A stretch of 60,514 nt of DNA from a virus. The notes under the pieces were generated by a model. That model was not told where the DNA came from. It saw nothing but the letters and a program-made list of their open reading frames with translations, and did not search any database. Location: positions 1-60,514 of the IMG/VR virus record IMGVR_UViG_3300031951_000164; one strand, 5' to 3'. Below, one piece after another: positions 5,618-14,409 of this stretch (position 1 is the stretch's first letter; each line of letters opens with the position of its first letter). The position numbers were made by a program, and so were the translations under genes.

Positions 5618-7471
5618 TTACTTTACTTCGCACGCACCTCCAGCGCATGCTGCTTGGTCTGTTAATGCTGTATTGTCATCATACTCATGAACGACAGACA
5701 GATCGATATCATGAAGGTGTTGCACCATCCCGTCGAATGTTTCCTTCGTGCAATCCTCGAACGGAGCCTGCACATATGTTCCACCATCATAAGGAAGAAC
5801 TGAGATACCAGTGTAATTATCTTGGTTGTCCCACATCCATTCGCCGACAGATTCCCATTCCTCTTCTCTAAGAGATATAGTACAAGAGACGTTATGAAAG
5901 TTATCACCAGAACGATGACCAGTGCGCACCCACTCTAGGTTGAATTTCTTCACGCGCTCGAGAAGATCCATTGCGCTTTCATTACGCAGGATGGCTCCTT
6001 CTGGCGCTTTCTGAGGAATAGAAAGAACAGCTTCAAGGTGCGGCTTGAATACACAATCCTCCACTAGGGTTGGGAAGTTCTGTTTGATGTAACCATACAT
6101 TGCTTCATTTTTACCAACGCGCATACGACGAATGTAATAATCATTGTGCCAGGCATGAATACCAGAAGAAGAACCAACAACAAGCGAAGTAGTTCCTGAA
6201 GGTTTGATCGTGGTCGTTCTTGCGGCTGGATTAATTCCGAGCGCCTTAGCGAGATCTTCATTGGTTTTCTTAACAACTTCAGCAGCCTCGACCAGATCCA
6301 AAGAAAGAACAGCGGCACTAGCAATACCTGTCTGACCAACGCCGATAAGTGCTTCGGCTTCGGTTGTTTCTCTCCAAATGCTACGAAGATAGTGGAAGTC
6401 AGTATATCCAGCCTGAAGCGTACCAATGAATGCAGCAGCTGCAGAACGACTATTCAGATCCTCCTGATCAACGACGTCTGATACGTTGATTTCTGTTAAA
6501 TTGCAGAACTGGTGAGGTTTGAGAGATATCTCGGCGCAGGGGTTGGTGAACAAATCGTAGTCATTAGTCCAGAATATTCCTGGTTCGCCCGCACCTGACA
6601 TTCTCACTAGATCCCAGATGTGCTCGAATTGTTCTTTGGTAACTTCACCACGCTTGAGTACAACGCTGTTGTTTGCTCTTCCGCGCTGCGGCGCAGTTTC
6701 CCACCACGCTCCAGACTTGCATGAAAGCATATCGTAATCGTCGATATCGAAGCCAGCAATCATAGCGGCGCGGCGAATGCCTCCAGCGAGAACAGCATCA
6801 GCAATAAAGCAATTAATGTCGTGGACTTCGATGGGCTTGAGCTTACGCCCGATTGCATTGTTGAGAACCTGACGAATTTGATCGAGGCAAATACGAAGAG
6901 GGTCGGGACCAGGAGCCTTGCCGCCGCTGGTAACAAGGAGTGCGCCTTTCGGACGAATATCGCGGAAGTCGAATACTGGATCAGATTTACCTGTCGTGTA
7001 TGCCTTTATAAGGATCTTGACTGCATCAGCCCAGCCTTCAATTGAGTCGCCAACGAGAAACCTTCTTGTCTTTTCTGTCGGACCAACAACTACAGGCAAT
7101 TTGTCTACATGTCGTTTCTGTACCGAGTAGCCAACGCCAGTGCCACCAAGAAGAAGAAACATTAACTCAGCAAAAGCAAATGGATGTTCCATAGGCATAT
7201 ATGCACAGTTGAAGACGCGCGAGTTAGACAGTTCAATAGGCATTCCAGCAAATTGCATAGAACGCATGGATGGAAGAACTTTTTTATTATAAACGAAATT
7301 CTTGTATACGTTACGAATCTGACTCTTTATCTCTGGATATCTGCGAACGTGCATAGCCATGTTACGATCGCAGAGCTCTTCCCAAGTTTCTCTACGTTGA
7401 ATCTCTGGAATGAATTTGGCATACTTATTGAAAACGACGATGTCTGACAAAATAGACTGAGTTACATCCAT
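5618..7471 (-). CDS. nrdJ: Class II adenosylcobalamin-dependent ribonucleotide reductase
   Basis: A 617-residue monomeric class II enzyme that reduces ribonucleotides to deoxyribonucleotides with a B12-derived radical, feeding DNA synthesis. Visible features: an N-terminal active-site cysteine in RVFNCAY (Cys89), the finger-loop signature NPCAEI at 310-315 (radical Cys312, Glu314), and the C-terminal redox pair CAGGAC (Cys609, Cys614). There is no partner small-subunit gene nearby, as expected for class II. It is shorter than typical bacterial RTPR enzymes of about 740 residues, a trimming seen in phage versions. It is followed closely upstream in the operon by MazG and ThyX, forming a nucleotide-supply cluster, and it depends on host or phage-aided B12 supply. 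Confidence 0.9.
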   Translation of the reverse strand: MDVTQSILSDIVVFNKYAKFIPEIQRRETWEELCDRNMAMHVRRYPEIKSQIRNVYKNFVYNKKVLPSMRSMQFAGMPIELSNSRVFNCAYMPMEHPFAFAELMFLLLGGTGVGYSVQKRHVDKLPVVVGPTEKTRRFLVGDSIEGWADAVKILIKAYTTGKSDPVFDFRDIRPKGALLVTSGGKAPGPDPLRICLDQIRQVLNNAIGRKLKPIEVHDINCFIADAVLAGGIRRAAMIAGFDIDDYDMLSCKSGAWWETAPQRGRANNSVVLKRGEVTKEQFEHIWDLVRMSGAGEPGIFWTNDYDLFTNPCAEISLKPHQFCNLTEINVSDVVDQEDLNSRSAAAAFIGTLQAGYTDFHYLRSIWRETTEAEALIGVGQTGIASAAVLSLDLVEAAEVVKKTNEDLAKALGINPAARTTTIKPSGTTSLVVGSSSGIHAWHNDYYIRRMRVGKNEAMYGYIKQNFPTLVEDCVFKPHLEAVLSIPQKAPEGAILRNESAMDLLERVKKFNLEWVRTGHRSGDNFHNVSCTISLREEEWESVGEWMWDNQDNYTGISVLPYDGGTYVQAPFEDCTKETFDGMVQHLHDIDLSVVHEYDDNTALTDQAACAGGACEVK

Positions 7472-7485
7472 ACCATTCTCCTTAA

Positions 7486-7866
7486 TTAATTGTTGATTAT
7501 TGATGCGATGTCGGGCGGAGAATAGGTTTCTGGCTTTTGTACTTTACCGTCGGCTCTCTTCAACACTTTCCCGTTTTCCGAAATTTTAGACATGTTGCTG
7601 CGCGCAACTTCATCCCAGACTTTTTGCTGAGGAATCCCCAGCGTATGATTAAGACCTTGAATAACCCAGATTAAATCGGCGCAAGCGTCAGCGATTTCAA
7701 CGAGATCGGATTTACGCCAACCTTCCGAAAGCTCAGCGAACTCTTCGGCGATCAGCTTCATGTATAGCTCAGCTTGCTTTTCAGTCCATTCGTTCAAACA
7801 TGGCGTATCGATCACTTGTTGACTACAAGCAATCATAAAATTCTTCACATCATCTCGGGTGTTCAT
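7486..7866 (-). CDS. mazG: MazG-like nucleotide pyrophosphohydrolase
   Basis: The start is set at the ATG at 7866 (MNTRDDVKNF), which has GGAG upstream and lies two bases after the ThyX stop; the longer frame reads into ThyX. The 126-residue protein has the MazG pattern: EEFAE near residues 41-45 and EIADACADLIW at 57-67, giving the EExxE and ExxD metal-binding helices. MazG-type enzymes hydrolyse dNTPs or ppGpp-like nucleotides. In marine T4-like phages they are thought to tune host stress nucleotides or clean non-canonical dNTPs. The position between ThyX and NrdJ supports a role in nucleotide metabolism. Confidence 0.85.
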   Translation of the reverse strand: MNTRDDVKNFMIACSQQVIDTPCLNEWTEKQAELYMKLIAEEFAELSEGWRKSDLVEIADACADLIWVIQGLNHTLGIPQQKVWDEVARSNMSKISENGKVLKRADGKVQKPETYSPPDIASIINN

Positions 7867-7868
7867 AT

Positions 7869-8552
7869 TTAGTCTCCAACAAGGTCTTTTATCAACGGGA
7901 AAACAGGTTCTAATACCTTGGCGCACTCTTTGGCGATATCCATATGCTCAAGCTGCGTTCCATTTTCGCTTCTCAACTGTATGTAGTGTACCCACGAACG
8001 CAGACTGCCAGCCATGTACATACGCGAAGGAGTCAACCCTTCAGGCAAAATAGCTCGCGCTTGCTCTTTAGCGATACCGTTAGATAGTGCCCACTTGTAC
8101 AGCTTCTTAGTGTTTCTGAGAAGAGTCATCTGTTCCATTCTGAACATCTCAGCCAGTTCCCTTTGTTCGGGGTCAGTTCTGTCGATGTCGATGGAATTCT
8201 GTCTGTTAAATTCATCTTGCAATCTGGCTTCGCGAACTTCAAATTCCATTTGAGTTGGATCAGCATATCGCTGAGAGAATTCTTGAAAAGAGAAGCTGCG
8301 ATGGCGAAGTATCTGCCTGGCGATATCTCGAGTCGTATTGATCTCGAGAGTAGCATGAGTCATCTCCAAAGGACTCCAATGCTTGTTGTTAATCAGATAC
8401 TTGATGAGCTTTCTTGACGTCTGTGTATTCATCTGATTAGATGGATTGGAAACTCTGGCGAAGTATGCAGTCAATTCTTCCATCGTTCCCATCCCAGTTT
8501 CTTTAAAAAATTCAGCCGTTGGTTGGCTAAAACAAATCAATCGCACGTTCAT
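7869..8552 (-). CDS. thyX: Flavin-dependent thymidylate synthase
   Basis: A 227-residue ThyX that methylates dUMP to dTMP using methylene-tetrahydrofolate and reduced FAD. The family signature RHRxxSxxxxSxRY is at residues 83-96 (RHRSFSFQEFSQRY). A start at 8552 (MNVRLICFS) is chosen because GGAG precedes it; it overlaps the primase stop as ATGA. The MTHATLE and SRMYMAGSLRSW segments also fit the family. It works with NrdJ, MazG and the dCMP deaminase at 33.3-33.8 kb in building the thymidine pool. Confidence 0.93.
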   Translation of the reverse strand: MNVRLICFSQPTAEFFKETGMGTMEELTAYFARVSNPSNQMNTQTSRKLIKYLINNKHWSPLEMTHATLEINTTRDIARQILRHRSFSFQEFSQRYADPTQMEFEVREARLQDEFNRQNSIDIDRTDPEQRELAEMFRMEQMTLLRNTKKLYKWALSNGIAKEQARAILPEGLTPSRMYMAGSLRSWVHYIQLRSENGTQLEHMDIAKECAKVLEPVFPLIKDLVGD

Positions 8553-9640
8553 ATTTTTCTCCATGCTGTAAGGTTGAGTTCGGCTTTTAAACCAGCAAAT
8601 GTATTTTCATCAACAATTTTTTCTATCTCCTCTGGTGAGTATCCTCCCATCACCATATCATTTATATCCTTGTACGCAACGGTCTTTGGAAACAACGATA
8701 TGGCATAACCTTCCTTGATTGCTCTGTACATCTGTTTGATGTTGTTGGCATTTCTATCTTCATTGTCATAGACAAGAATGATGTTATGCTTGCTGCCCCT
8801 CAGAGAGAATAGATAGTCGCCAGTTCCGATAAGGTTTGAGTCTCCAGAAGCAACGCAGTTAGGAAGGAAGAAACTATCGAATTGCCCTTCTACAACATAG
8901 ATAGTCTTCTTCAAATCTACTCTTTCGAGTCCGAAGACTTTCTTTTCCTCGCCAACCTTGATAGTGATGTATCGAAGTCGCGGATCATCTTTAACAAGAG
9001 ATCGCCCCGCAACATTCGTAATAGTGCCGCTTCGGTTTCGATAGAATAGTACAAGTCGCGGGTCATTATTAATGAGATCTTTTCCGTGGTCAGGGAAATT
9101 TTGATCCATAAAAATCTTAAAGTCTTCAGCATAGTAGATGTCCTTCCAGAATATTTCCGGGATCATTCTGTTTTGTATGTATTCGCGAGCTGGATGTTTT
9201 TTATTTAATTTGTCTATGGAATCTAAGTTTTTTATTACTGATGGATGATTTTTATTAGATTCTTCTCCTGAATCAATTTTAAATTGATCGGAAAACTTCT
9301 GATGCGGCGACTGCCCGATCAGAACGACGTTGTTGGATTGCCTCGGTTGAGCAGGTTTCTTGGATGTTTCGCCGTATCGCTCGAGAAGATATGATTTGTA
9401 TTGAGTCGGCTCAGTCTCGCGGAGGAACTTAGCGAAGCCCATCGAGACCTGACAGTTGTGGCACATGTAGAAATAGCGATCTGCCTTTCGGAAGACATAT
9501 CCTCGTGCTTTCAACTTGTTGGTTGCTGAATCGCCACAGAAGTTGCAGGAGAAGTTGTATAGATCATTCCCCTTGTCCTTGAAATTTCTCAACTTCGAAG
9601 AGACAAGGAGAAGATACTTTCGATCGATGAAAACTGACAT
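8549..9640 (-). CDS. 61: DNA primase, gp61-like
   Basis: A 363-residue primase. The N-terminal zinc-binding domain has CNFC (Cys32, Cys35) and CHNC (Cys60, Cys63), used to recognise priming sites. The second half carries a Toprim-type fold: VVEGQFDSFFLP with the acidic residue after the glycine turn, and ILVYDNEDRNANN as the DxD-like strand. It makes RNA primers for lagging-strand synthesis with gp41 helicase. It is the first gene behind the promoter at 9667-9695 and is followed directly by thyX. T4 gp61 is of similar length. Confidence 0.88.
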   Translation of the reverse strand: MSVFIDRKYLLLVSSKLRNFKDKGNDLYNFSCNFCGDSATNKLKARGYVFRKADRYFYMCHNCQVSMGFAKFLRETEPTQYKSYLLERYGETSKKPAQPRQSNNVVLIGQSPHQKFSDQFKIDSGEESNKNHPSVIKNLDSIDKLNKKHPAREYIQNRMIPEIFWKDIYYAEDFKIFMDQNFPDHGKDLINNDPRLVLFYRNRSGTITNVAGRSLVKDDPRLRYITIKVGEEKKVFGLERVDLKKTIYVVEGQFDSFFLPNCVASGDSNLIGTGDYLFSLRGSKHNIILVYDNEDRNANNIKQMYRAIKEGYAISLFPKTVAYKDINDMVMGGYSPEEIEKIVDENTFAGLKAELNLTAWRKI

Positions 9641-9666
9641 AATGAAAACTCAAATCACACAAGCAT

Positions 9667-9695
9667 ATTATACCTCATGATGAGGTGAAAGAAAA
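9667..9695 (-). promoter_or_regulatory. Early sigma70-like promoter
   Basis: Minus strand: TTTTCT (9690-9695), 17-bp spacer TTCACCTCATCATGAGG, TATAAT (9667-9672). It drives primase and the thyX-mazG-nrdJ genes after it. The spacer contains the palindrome CCTCATCATGAGG. Confidence 0.75.
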
Positions 9696-9701
9696 GCTGA
9701 A

Positions 9702-10016
9702 TCAGCAGTTCCAACGGCGAAGCGACATGGCTTTTCTGGTTGGTCTTCCTTTTTCATCTTTCATCGGACCCTTGACTCCACTCATTCTGGCGCAGAACGA
9801 CTTACGACGTTTGGCTGCTTTGCTGCCAGCTTTGAGTTTAGAAGGCGGAGTTGTAACAGCCGTGCTCAACTTGGATCCTGGATTCTTACGGCGATATGCC
9901 ATAACGCCTTTTCTTGTAAGACCAGCTCCAGACTCAGTTGATCTTTTATGACCTGCAGAGTCTGCTCCACGCTCAAGAACAAGTTCTTCTTTTATGAATT
10001 CTTTGAATGAGATCAT
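9702..10016 (-). CDS. Basic internal-head protein candidate, 104 aa
   Basis: The N-terminus MISFKEFIKEE matches the capsid-targeting peptide pattern of T4 internal proteins (IPIII starts MKTYQEFIAEA). The rest is strongly basic, with YRRKNPGSKL, KAAKRRKSFCARMSGVKG and KGRPTRK, a conserved arrangement I recall from T4-like phages and typical of small DNA-contacting core proteins. I infer packaging into the prohead, possible cleavage by gp21 after IKE or LVLE near the start, and binding to packaged DNA. It is the last gene of the head block and lies after the 401-aa CTS protein. Confidence 0.65.
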   Translation of the reverse strand: MISFKEFIKEELVLERGADSAGHKRSTESGAGLTRKGVMAYRRKNPGSKLSTAVTTPPSKLKAGSKAAKRRKSFCARMSGVKGPMKDEKGRPTRKAMSLRRWNC

Positions 10017-10027
10017 GCATTCCTCTT

Positions 10028-11233
10028 TTACCTTTCATCTATTTTTAAATTTAAAGTCCTCATCCTTCCCCCACTCATTCCCTTTGGTTTCGCTATTCTT
10101 GGTGGAGGACCGCTCCAATCAACTTTATCGACGTGTTGTATTGAAACCGCTTTTTTCCCAGCAGCAGATTTCACGATATATGATGCTGCATTGGGAGAAT
10201 GTTCTCCAAACTTAGCTCTGCCAGTTGCTGCTTCTTTTCGTAAGAAAGAATTAAATTCCGGATATTTTTTATGAATTCTTGAGCTGGCTTCTTGAGCTTT
10301 TTTCTTTAGAGATTCTAACTCTGAATCACTTTTGGCATCTCTCGCATTCTCTGAGTATCTTGAGATTTCTTTTGAGTGCTGCATAATTTCTGAGTGGATT
10401 CTCTTTTTCTCCTGCTGCGAAAGATTTGCATATTTTAGATGTTTTGCCAACATTTCATCTGCAGCGGCATGATGCATTGCATTACTTTCCTCTGGTCCGG
10501 CTGATGCTAGCTGAGAACCCGCTCCTTTCTTTAAAGAAATTTTTATTCCTCTCGCTTTTTTTGAATTTACATTTTCAATTGCAATGTCAGTTTTGGATGT
10601 AGCTCCTTTTGTTGCACCATATCTTTTCCACAGCTCAGAGACTTCTCCTCTTCCACCACCAGTTACTCTGGCTCTGTGTCTATTAGTAACAGCGTTCTTG
10701 AAATCTGGATGATTTGCAAATCCATGAACTGTATGAATGGCATTTTCTAGTTCTTCGTGATAAGATGCTTTGTGAGCTTCAGTCCTTCTTCCGCCCGTAA
10801 ATCCTTCTTGACTTATGTTGTTAAAATGCAGAGGGTGCTTTTTATCTTTCTTTATTCTTTCAAGCTCTCTCATCATTGCATCTTTGTCATGAGCAATTCC
10901 TATATCAGTCATATGATTCCAAATATGCACGTGCGCGTGTTCATCATTATAGGAAGCAGCTTTTCCAGAAGGTTTGTTTATTTTAGATAAAGGGACAGAA
11001 TGCCTTTCCCCTCTATTGCCAGAAGAGACTATTGCATAATGTTTCCCATCATGAACCTCATGTCCGTGTATTGTTAGAGGCGATCCAGCTTCCAAATCAC
11101 CGTGCGCAATTTTAAGAGTATGAGTTTCTTTTTGACCGATATATGGCTTTATGTATTTTTCTGCATGCCTTTGAGCGTCCGGTCCGGAACTTTTCATTAC
11201 TGCTTCTGAGATAAATTGTTTAAAATTATACAT
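10028..11233 (-). CDS. Large CTS-bearing internal-head protein candidate, 401 aa
   Basis: A 401-residue, basic, His-rich protein that begins MYNFKQFISEAVMKSSG, an almost exact copy of the T4 capsid-targeting pattern with an I-x-E-A cleavage site. The body has a small beta segment (THTLKIAHGDLEAGS), a central region with HAHVHIWNHMTD and GATKGATSKTDIAI, a helical stretch (about 255-330) and a Pro/Gly-rich basic tail. The ATSKTD motif is similar to ATSRTD in the nucleotidyltransferase-like protein at 22085-23575, so a shared enzymatic module is possible. No family was recognised. Confidence 0.65.
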   Translation of the reverse strand: MYNFKQFISEAVMKSSGPDAQRHAEKYIKPYIGQKETHTLKIAHGDLEAGSPLTIHGHEVHDGKHYAIVSSGNRGERHSVPLSKINKPSGKAASYNDEHAHVHIWNHMTDIGIAHDKDAMMRELERIKKDKKHPLHFNNISQEGFTGGRRTEAHKASYHEELENAIHTVHGFANHPDFKNAVTNRHRARVTGGGRGEVSELWKRYGATKGATSKTDIAIENVNSKKARGIKISLKKGAGSQLASAGPEESNAMHHAAADEMLAKHLKYANLSQQEKKRIHSEIMQHSKEISRYSENARDAKSDSELESLKKKAQEASSRIHKKYPEFNSFLRKEAATGRAKFGEHSPNAASYIVKSAAGKKAVSIQHVDKVDWSGPPPRIAKPKGMSGGRMRTLNLKIDER

Positions 11234-11260
11234 TAGTAGAACTCTCTCCGCCTATTTTAC

Positions 11261-11268
11261 TATTTATT
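11261..11268 (-). promoter_or_regulatory. Possible late promoter (AATAAATA)
   Basis: On the minus strand AATAAATA, one base off the T4 late consensus TATAAATA, lies about 30 bases before the ATG of the 401-aa head protein and overlaps the stop of the gene before it. Confidence 0.45.
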
Positions 11269-12838
11269 CATTTAACCAAATTAAACTTGCAGTGGCTCGA
11301 GATATCTGCGCACTACTTTTTATAGCAATACTTATTATGTTGTTTGGTGGACAGTTCAATGAAAGTTGTTCAAGGTCTATAATTGACGATCCATTAATAG
11401 GTAGCACATATGTTGCAACAGGTGCTTCAGATGATAAAGTATAAGTTCCATCTATAGTAGAATATGCAACTGCAGTTTGTGTGACATTATTCCATATGTG
11501 GATTCCACTAAACGTTGTTGGGTTATAAAAAACATAAATTTCGGCTGGATCTTGCCCCTGCATAGCAACGCTCATCTTTTTTGCATTAGTGCCATTCAGG
11601 TTAATTTTATTATTAAATATCAGCTGGCTGCGTATTGAAAGTAGGTGATGAGTTTGGTCTTGGGATAATGATGCCTTTGTGCCACTGCTAGCTGAGTTGG
11701 TATATTTTGATGTTCCAACAATACCTTCAATCGCACCCATCATCGATGCACCAATAACAGAAACGTTATTGCTTGTGCCCGCGCCAAGATTAGCTGCCAG
11801 ATATCCAATTTTAAGACTTGGATTATCCAAATGCGGAACAGTGTGTCTGTTTGAATAGTGATAATGGTGGAAGAATATCATGTCACCATTATTGGGATCT
11901 TCAATGGCAAATCTAATCTCACCAGCACCTAACCAGCGATAATTTATTTGGTAGATGTTAAGTTTATCTGGTTCTAATAATACACCAGATGGGTTAGTCG
12001 TATTTGCTGATCCATCTAATCTATCGAAGTTCCATTGATTTTGATATATCCACTCACCCGCATTGGCTATACCAGCCTGTCTTGAGTTCATTGATGCTAA
12101 TGCAGCTCCAGTAGAAGAAAAGCTAAATGTTCCATTCTTTGGTCCAAGAGAAGCAGAAAGAAAGAACACAGAGTTACCAACCTGATCTACAACATAACCT
12201 GGGTATCCGCCTGATCTGTTTGCGATTGCTGCGGCTGTTTGTTGAGCCGTGCCCGATGTTAATGGCACGGTATATGATACTCCATTTAAAGTGACGTTTC
12301 CAGTTTCTGATCCGCCAGCGCCAGTGGTTACATTAAGTTCTCGTATGTCTGCTTTTCCTCCATTCTGAATGAATATACCAAACTGTTCGCCATTATATCC
12401 TACAGTCAATGATTGCTCTTGAGCAAACAACCCTGCTCGGTGAGTTGTATTGGCGTGCGGAGTAGAAAATGCTGCAGTGAATCTACAAAGAGCTCCCTGA
12501 CCTGGGCGATATCTGATTAATTTTCTGCTTCGTAGAACGCCATATGATCCAGCAGAAGTTCCGCTTTCTACATTAAATACAATTTTTTTTGTATTTGCAA
12601 CGCCATTACCAGAAGAATAAATCTCAAAATCTCTATCAGGTAATCCATAGATTCCATCTAATTGAATTACTGGAGTTAATTGCGTTGCAAGAGGCTCACC
12701 GAATGCAGAGTATGCAGTGGCTCCTTTCATTTCAACTTCAAATGTTCCTCCAGAAGAAGTTACAGGAAATGGATTTGTCGTCGATACAACAACATTGTTG
12801 TTCTGTACATTTACATTCTTGTTATACAAATATGACAT
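11264..12838 (-). CDS. Virion structural protein, 524 aa
   Basis: A 524-residue beta-rich protein with abundant G, S, T and N and little charge, typical of tail-fibre, neck or decoration proteins. It starts MSYLYNKNVNVQNNNVVV; a repeated region holds LNVTTGAGGSETGNVTLNG followed by helix and strand, and later long glycine/serine loops. No lysine-rich or enzymatic motif is visible and there is no capsid-targeting peptide, so I place it outside the head core. A GGAG site precedes its ATG, which overlaps the stop of the next structural gene upstream (TAATG). Confidence 0.65.
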   Translation of the reverse strand: MSYLYNKNVNVQNNNVVVSTTNPFPVTSSGGTFEVEMKGATAYSAFGEPLATQLTPVIQLDGIYGLPDRDFEIYSSGNGVANTKKIVFNVESGTSAGSYGVLRSRKLIRYRPGQGALCRFTAAFSTPHANTTHRAGLFAQEQSLTVGYNGEQFGIFIQNGGKADIRELNVTTGAGGSETGNVTLNGVSYTVPLTSGTAQQTAAAIANRSGGYPGYVVDQVGNSVFFLSASLGPKNGTFSFSSTGAALASMNSRQAGIANAGEWIYQNQWNFDRLDGSANTTNPSGVLLEPDKLNIYQINYRWLGAGEIRFAIEDPNNGDMIFFHHYHYSNRHTVPHLDNPSLKIGYLAANLGAGTSNNVSVIGASMMGAIEGIVGTSKYTNSASSGTKASLSQDQTHHLLSIRSQLIFNNKINLNGTNAKKMSVAMQGQDPAEIYVFYNPTTFSGIHIWNNVTQTAVAYSTIDGTYTLSSEAPVATYVLPINGSSIIDLEQLSLNCPPNNIISIAIKSSAQISRATASLIWLNE

Positions 12839-13662
12839 TAGATAATTCTCCAGCCATCTCTAAAGATGAGATCGATTGCACCGTTGTTAAGTTGTAATAT
12901 TGCTCCGCCGACATCATTGTCTATTGTACCTAAAATAGTAATTGCATTGTTCTCGCAATTACCTGATTCGTCTTTTATGATTAAGTTTCTTCCTGACGTC
13001 GAGCTGGCTGGCAAAGTAATAGTAACAGGACCAGCATAGTTGACACCGATATAATAGTCGCCTGATTGCGCTATATATGTCGGCGACGTTACCAACGTTG
13101 TGTTGTATAATACTTCGTTGGTGTTTACGTCGTCCATGTAGAACATTCCGTTGTTCCAAGTCATATACTTGCCAGGACCAACAGAAGATGGTATGAAGTC
13201 CGACATGTCGCGAATCAGAACAGATCCGCCACCACCAGACCCCCATGCTAACGTAGAATATCTTTTCTTTATTTCTTCTATTTCTCTACGAATTGCTCTT
13301 AATTCTGTTTCTCGCAGAGGTTCCGTACCAGGAGTTTTAGACTTAGAAATGGCTTCTACAGACTTAGATACAAGATCTTTAGCAGTCGGCGGATCTGGAT
13401 CTATAGGAAACGGCGAAGGAGGCTGAGGAGGAGCGGCTTCTTCAAGAACAACTGGTTCTGGCTCTTTTTCTTCAACGATTTCTTCGACAACTTCTTCTAC
13501 TAGCTGTTGCTGAGTCGCGAACAGCATTGCATCAAGTTCTTCTTCGATGCGAATGGATTCTATTAATGCAGGATCAACTGGTTGACCCAGAGCGTGCATC
13601 ATTGATACGAGAAGTTTCTTTTCAGCTAAATTCTTCATATATGCACGGATTCGCTCTTCCAT
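12838..13662 (-). CDS. Virion structural protein with coiled coil, 274 aa
   Basis: Three parts are visible: a helical N-terminus (MEERIRAYMKNLAEKK), a glutamate- and proline-rich linker (about 55-100, VVEEIVEEKEPEPVV), and a glycine hinge (WGSGGGGS) leading into a beta domain that ends in VTITLPASS and DLIFRDGWRII. The C-terminal domain resembles beta-sandwich or knob-like tips of phage fibres. It directly precedes the 524-aa protein and may form a complex with it. The start at 13662 overlaps the metallopeptidase gene by 41 bases; a start at 13638 is possible. Confidence 0.6.
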   Translation of the reverse strand: MEERIRAYMKNLAEKKLLVSMMHALGQPVDPALIESIRIEEELDAMLFATQQQLVEEVVEEIVEEKEPEPVVLEEAAPPQPPSPFPIDPDPPTAKDLVSKSVEAISKSKTPGTEPLRETELRAIRREIEEIKKRYSTLAWGSGGGGSVLIRDMSDFIPSSVGPGKYMTWNNGMFYMDDVNTNEVLYNTTLVTSPTYIAQSGDYYIGVNYAGPVTITLPASSTSGRNLIIKDESGNCENNAITILGTIDNDVGGAILQLNNGAIDLIFRDGWRII

Positions 13663-14020
13663 AGTTGCGAAGCATTATACCTGCCTCGCTGTTTGCTTCA
13701 TTCTCAAATGCGCTTCCTGTTTCTCCTGCCATCTCGACGCCTTCAAATCTACCGTCCATGTCTTGCTTGTAGTGTACAAGCTCATGAGCCAGAGTTCTCA
13801 GACAATCAGCAAGATGTCTCCCCCCAACGTTCAAATCGATTTTGTTACGCCCAGGATAGTACCCACCGAAGCTGGCATTTTCCTGAGCGACTTTCTTATC
13901 GTCGATAATATTAATGTGAGGAGGTTCGTCCAGACCTAAGTGTTTGCATGCATACGCCACAAAAGTATTGATCTTTTGGTCTCTTTCTTCTTCAGCCAGA
14001 TATTGCTTAAATGTCTTCAT
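13622..14020 (-). CDS. HExxH metallopeptidase-like protein with capsid-targeting N-terminus
   Basis: A 132-residue protein that combines two signals. The start MKTFKQYLAEEERDQK fits the T4 capsid-targeting pattern with an L-x-E site. The centre has LAHELVHYKQDMDG, a zincin motif (His79, Glu80, His83), with ENEANSEAG (about 106-114) as a likely place for a third zinc ligand. Related small zincins occur in other T4-like phages. I infer a protease or peptidoglycan/protein-processing enzyme that is packed inside the head and released with DNA or at assembly. It is not gp21, which is a serine protease. The 3' end overlaps the coiled-coil structural gene. Confidence 0.72.
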   Translation of the reverse strand: MKTFKQYLAEEERDQKINTFVAYACKHLGLDEPPHINIIDDKKVAQENASFGGYYPGRNKIDLNVGGRHLADCLRTLAHELVHYKQDMDGRFEGVEMAGETGSAFENEANSEAGIMLRNYGRANPCIYEEFS

Positions 14021-14409
14021 TTTAACAATTCGGAAAATTGCGCCAGCGCCCAGCTAACTATTGCTGCCGCACCAACAACGATCCAACGCCACTTATCTAA
14101 GTCTGCTATCTTCTTTCTTTCTTCTTCGTGTTGTTTCTTCATGTCTTCGCGCATTGCATGCATTTCATCCATGATCTTAGTTTCAACTTCTGTAATTTTA
14201 CTATACACGTCCTTTAAGTCGTGATTAGTTTCGTTTCTCCTATCCTCCATCATCTTCTGAACCTTGTCTAGTGTGTCATCGAACTTTTGATAGATGACAT
14301 TGAAGAATGAAATTTTCTCCTTCATTGCACTGACTTCGACTTCAAGTCTATTTAACTTGGAGTCGTACATACGGCGATCATAATCAGAATGGTTATTTTC
14401 AGTTGGCAT
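14017..14409 (-). CDS. Coiled-coil protein with C-terminal membrane anchor
   Basis: The start is placed at 14409 (MPTENNHSDYDRR) because GGAG lies eight bases upstream, within the end of the inner spanin gene. The 130 residues are a long charged helix (heptad pattern from LNRLEVEV through MKKQHEEERKKI) followed by WIVVGAAAIVSWALAQF, a single membrane segment near the C-terminus. Next to spanins and a holin-like gene, it may be part of the lysis cassette, or a pore- or antiholin-like protein. The family is not recognised. Confidence 0.6.
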   Translation of the reverse strand: MPTENNHSDYDRRMYDSKLNRLEVEVSAMKEKISFFNVIYQKFDDTLDKVQKMMEDRRNETNHDLKDVYSKITEVETKIMDEMHAMREDMKKQHEEERKKIADLDKWRWIVVGAAAIVSWALAQFSELLK

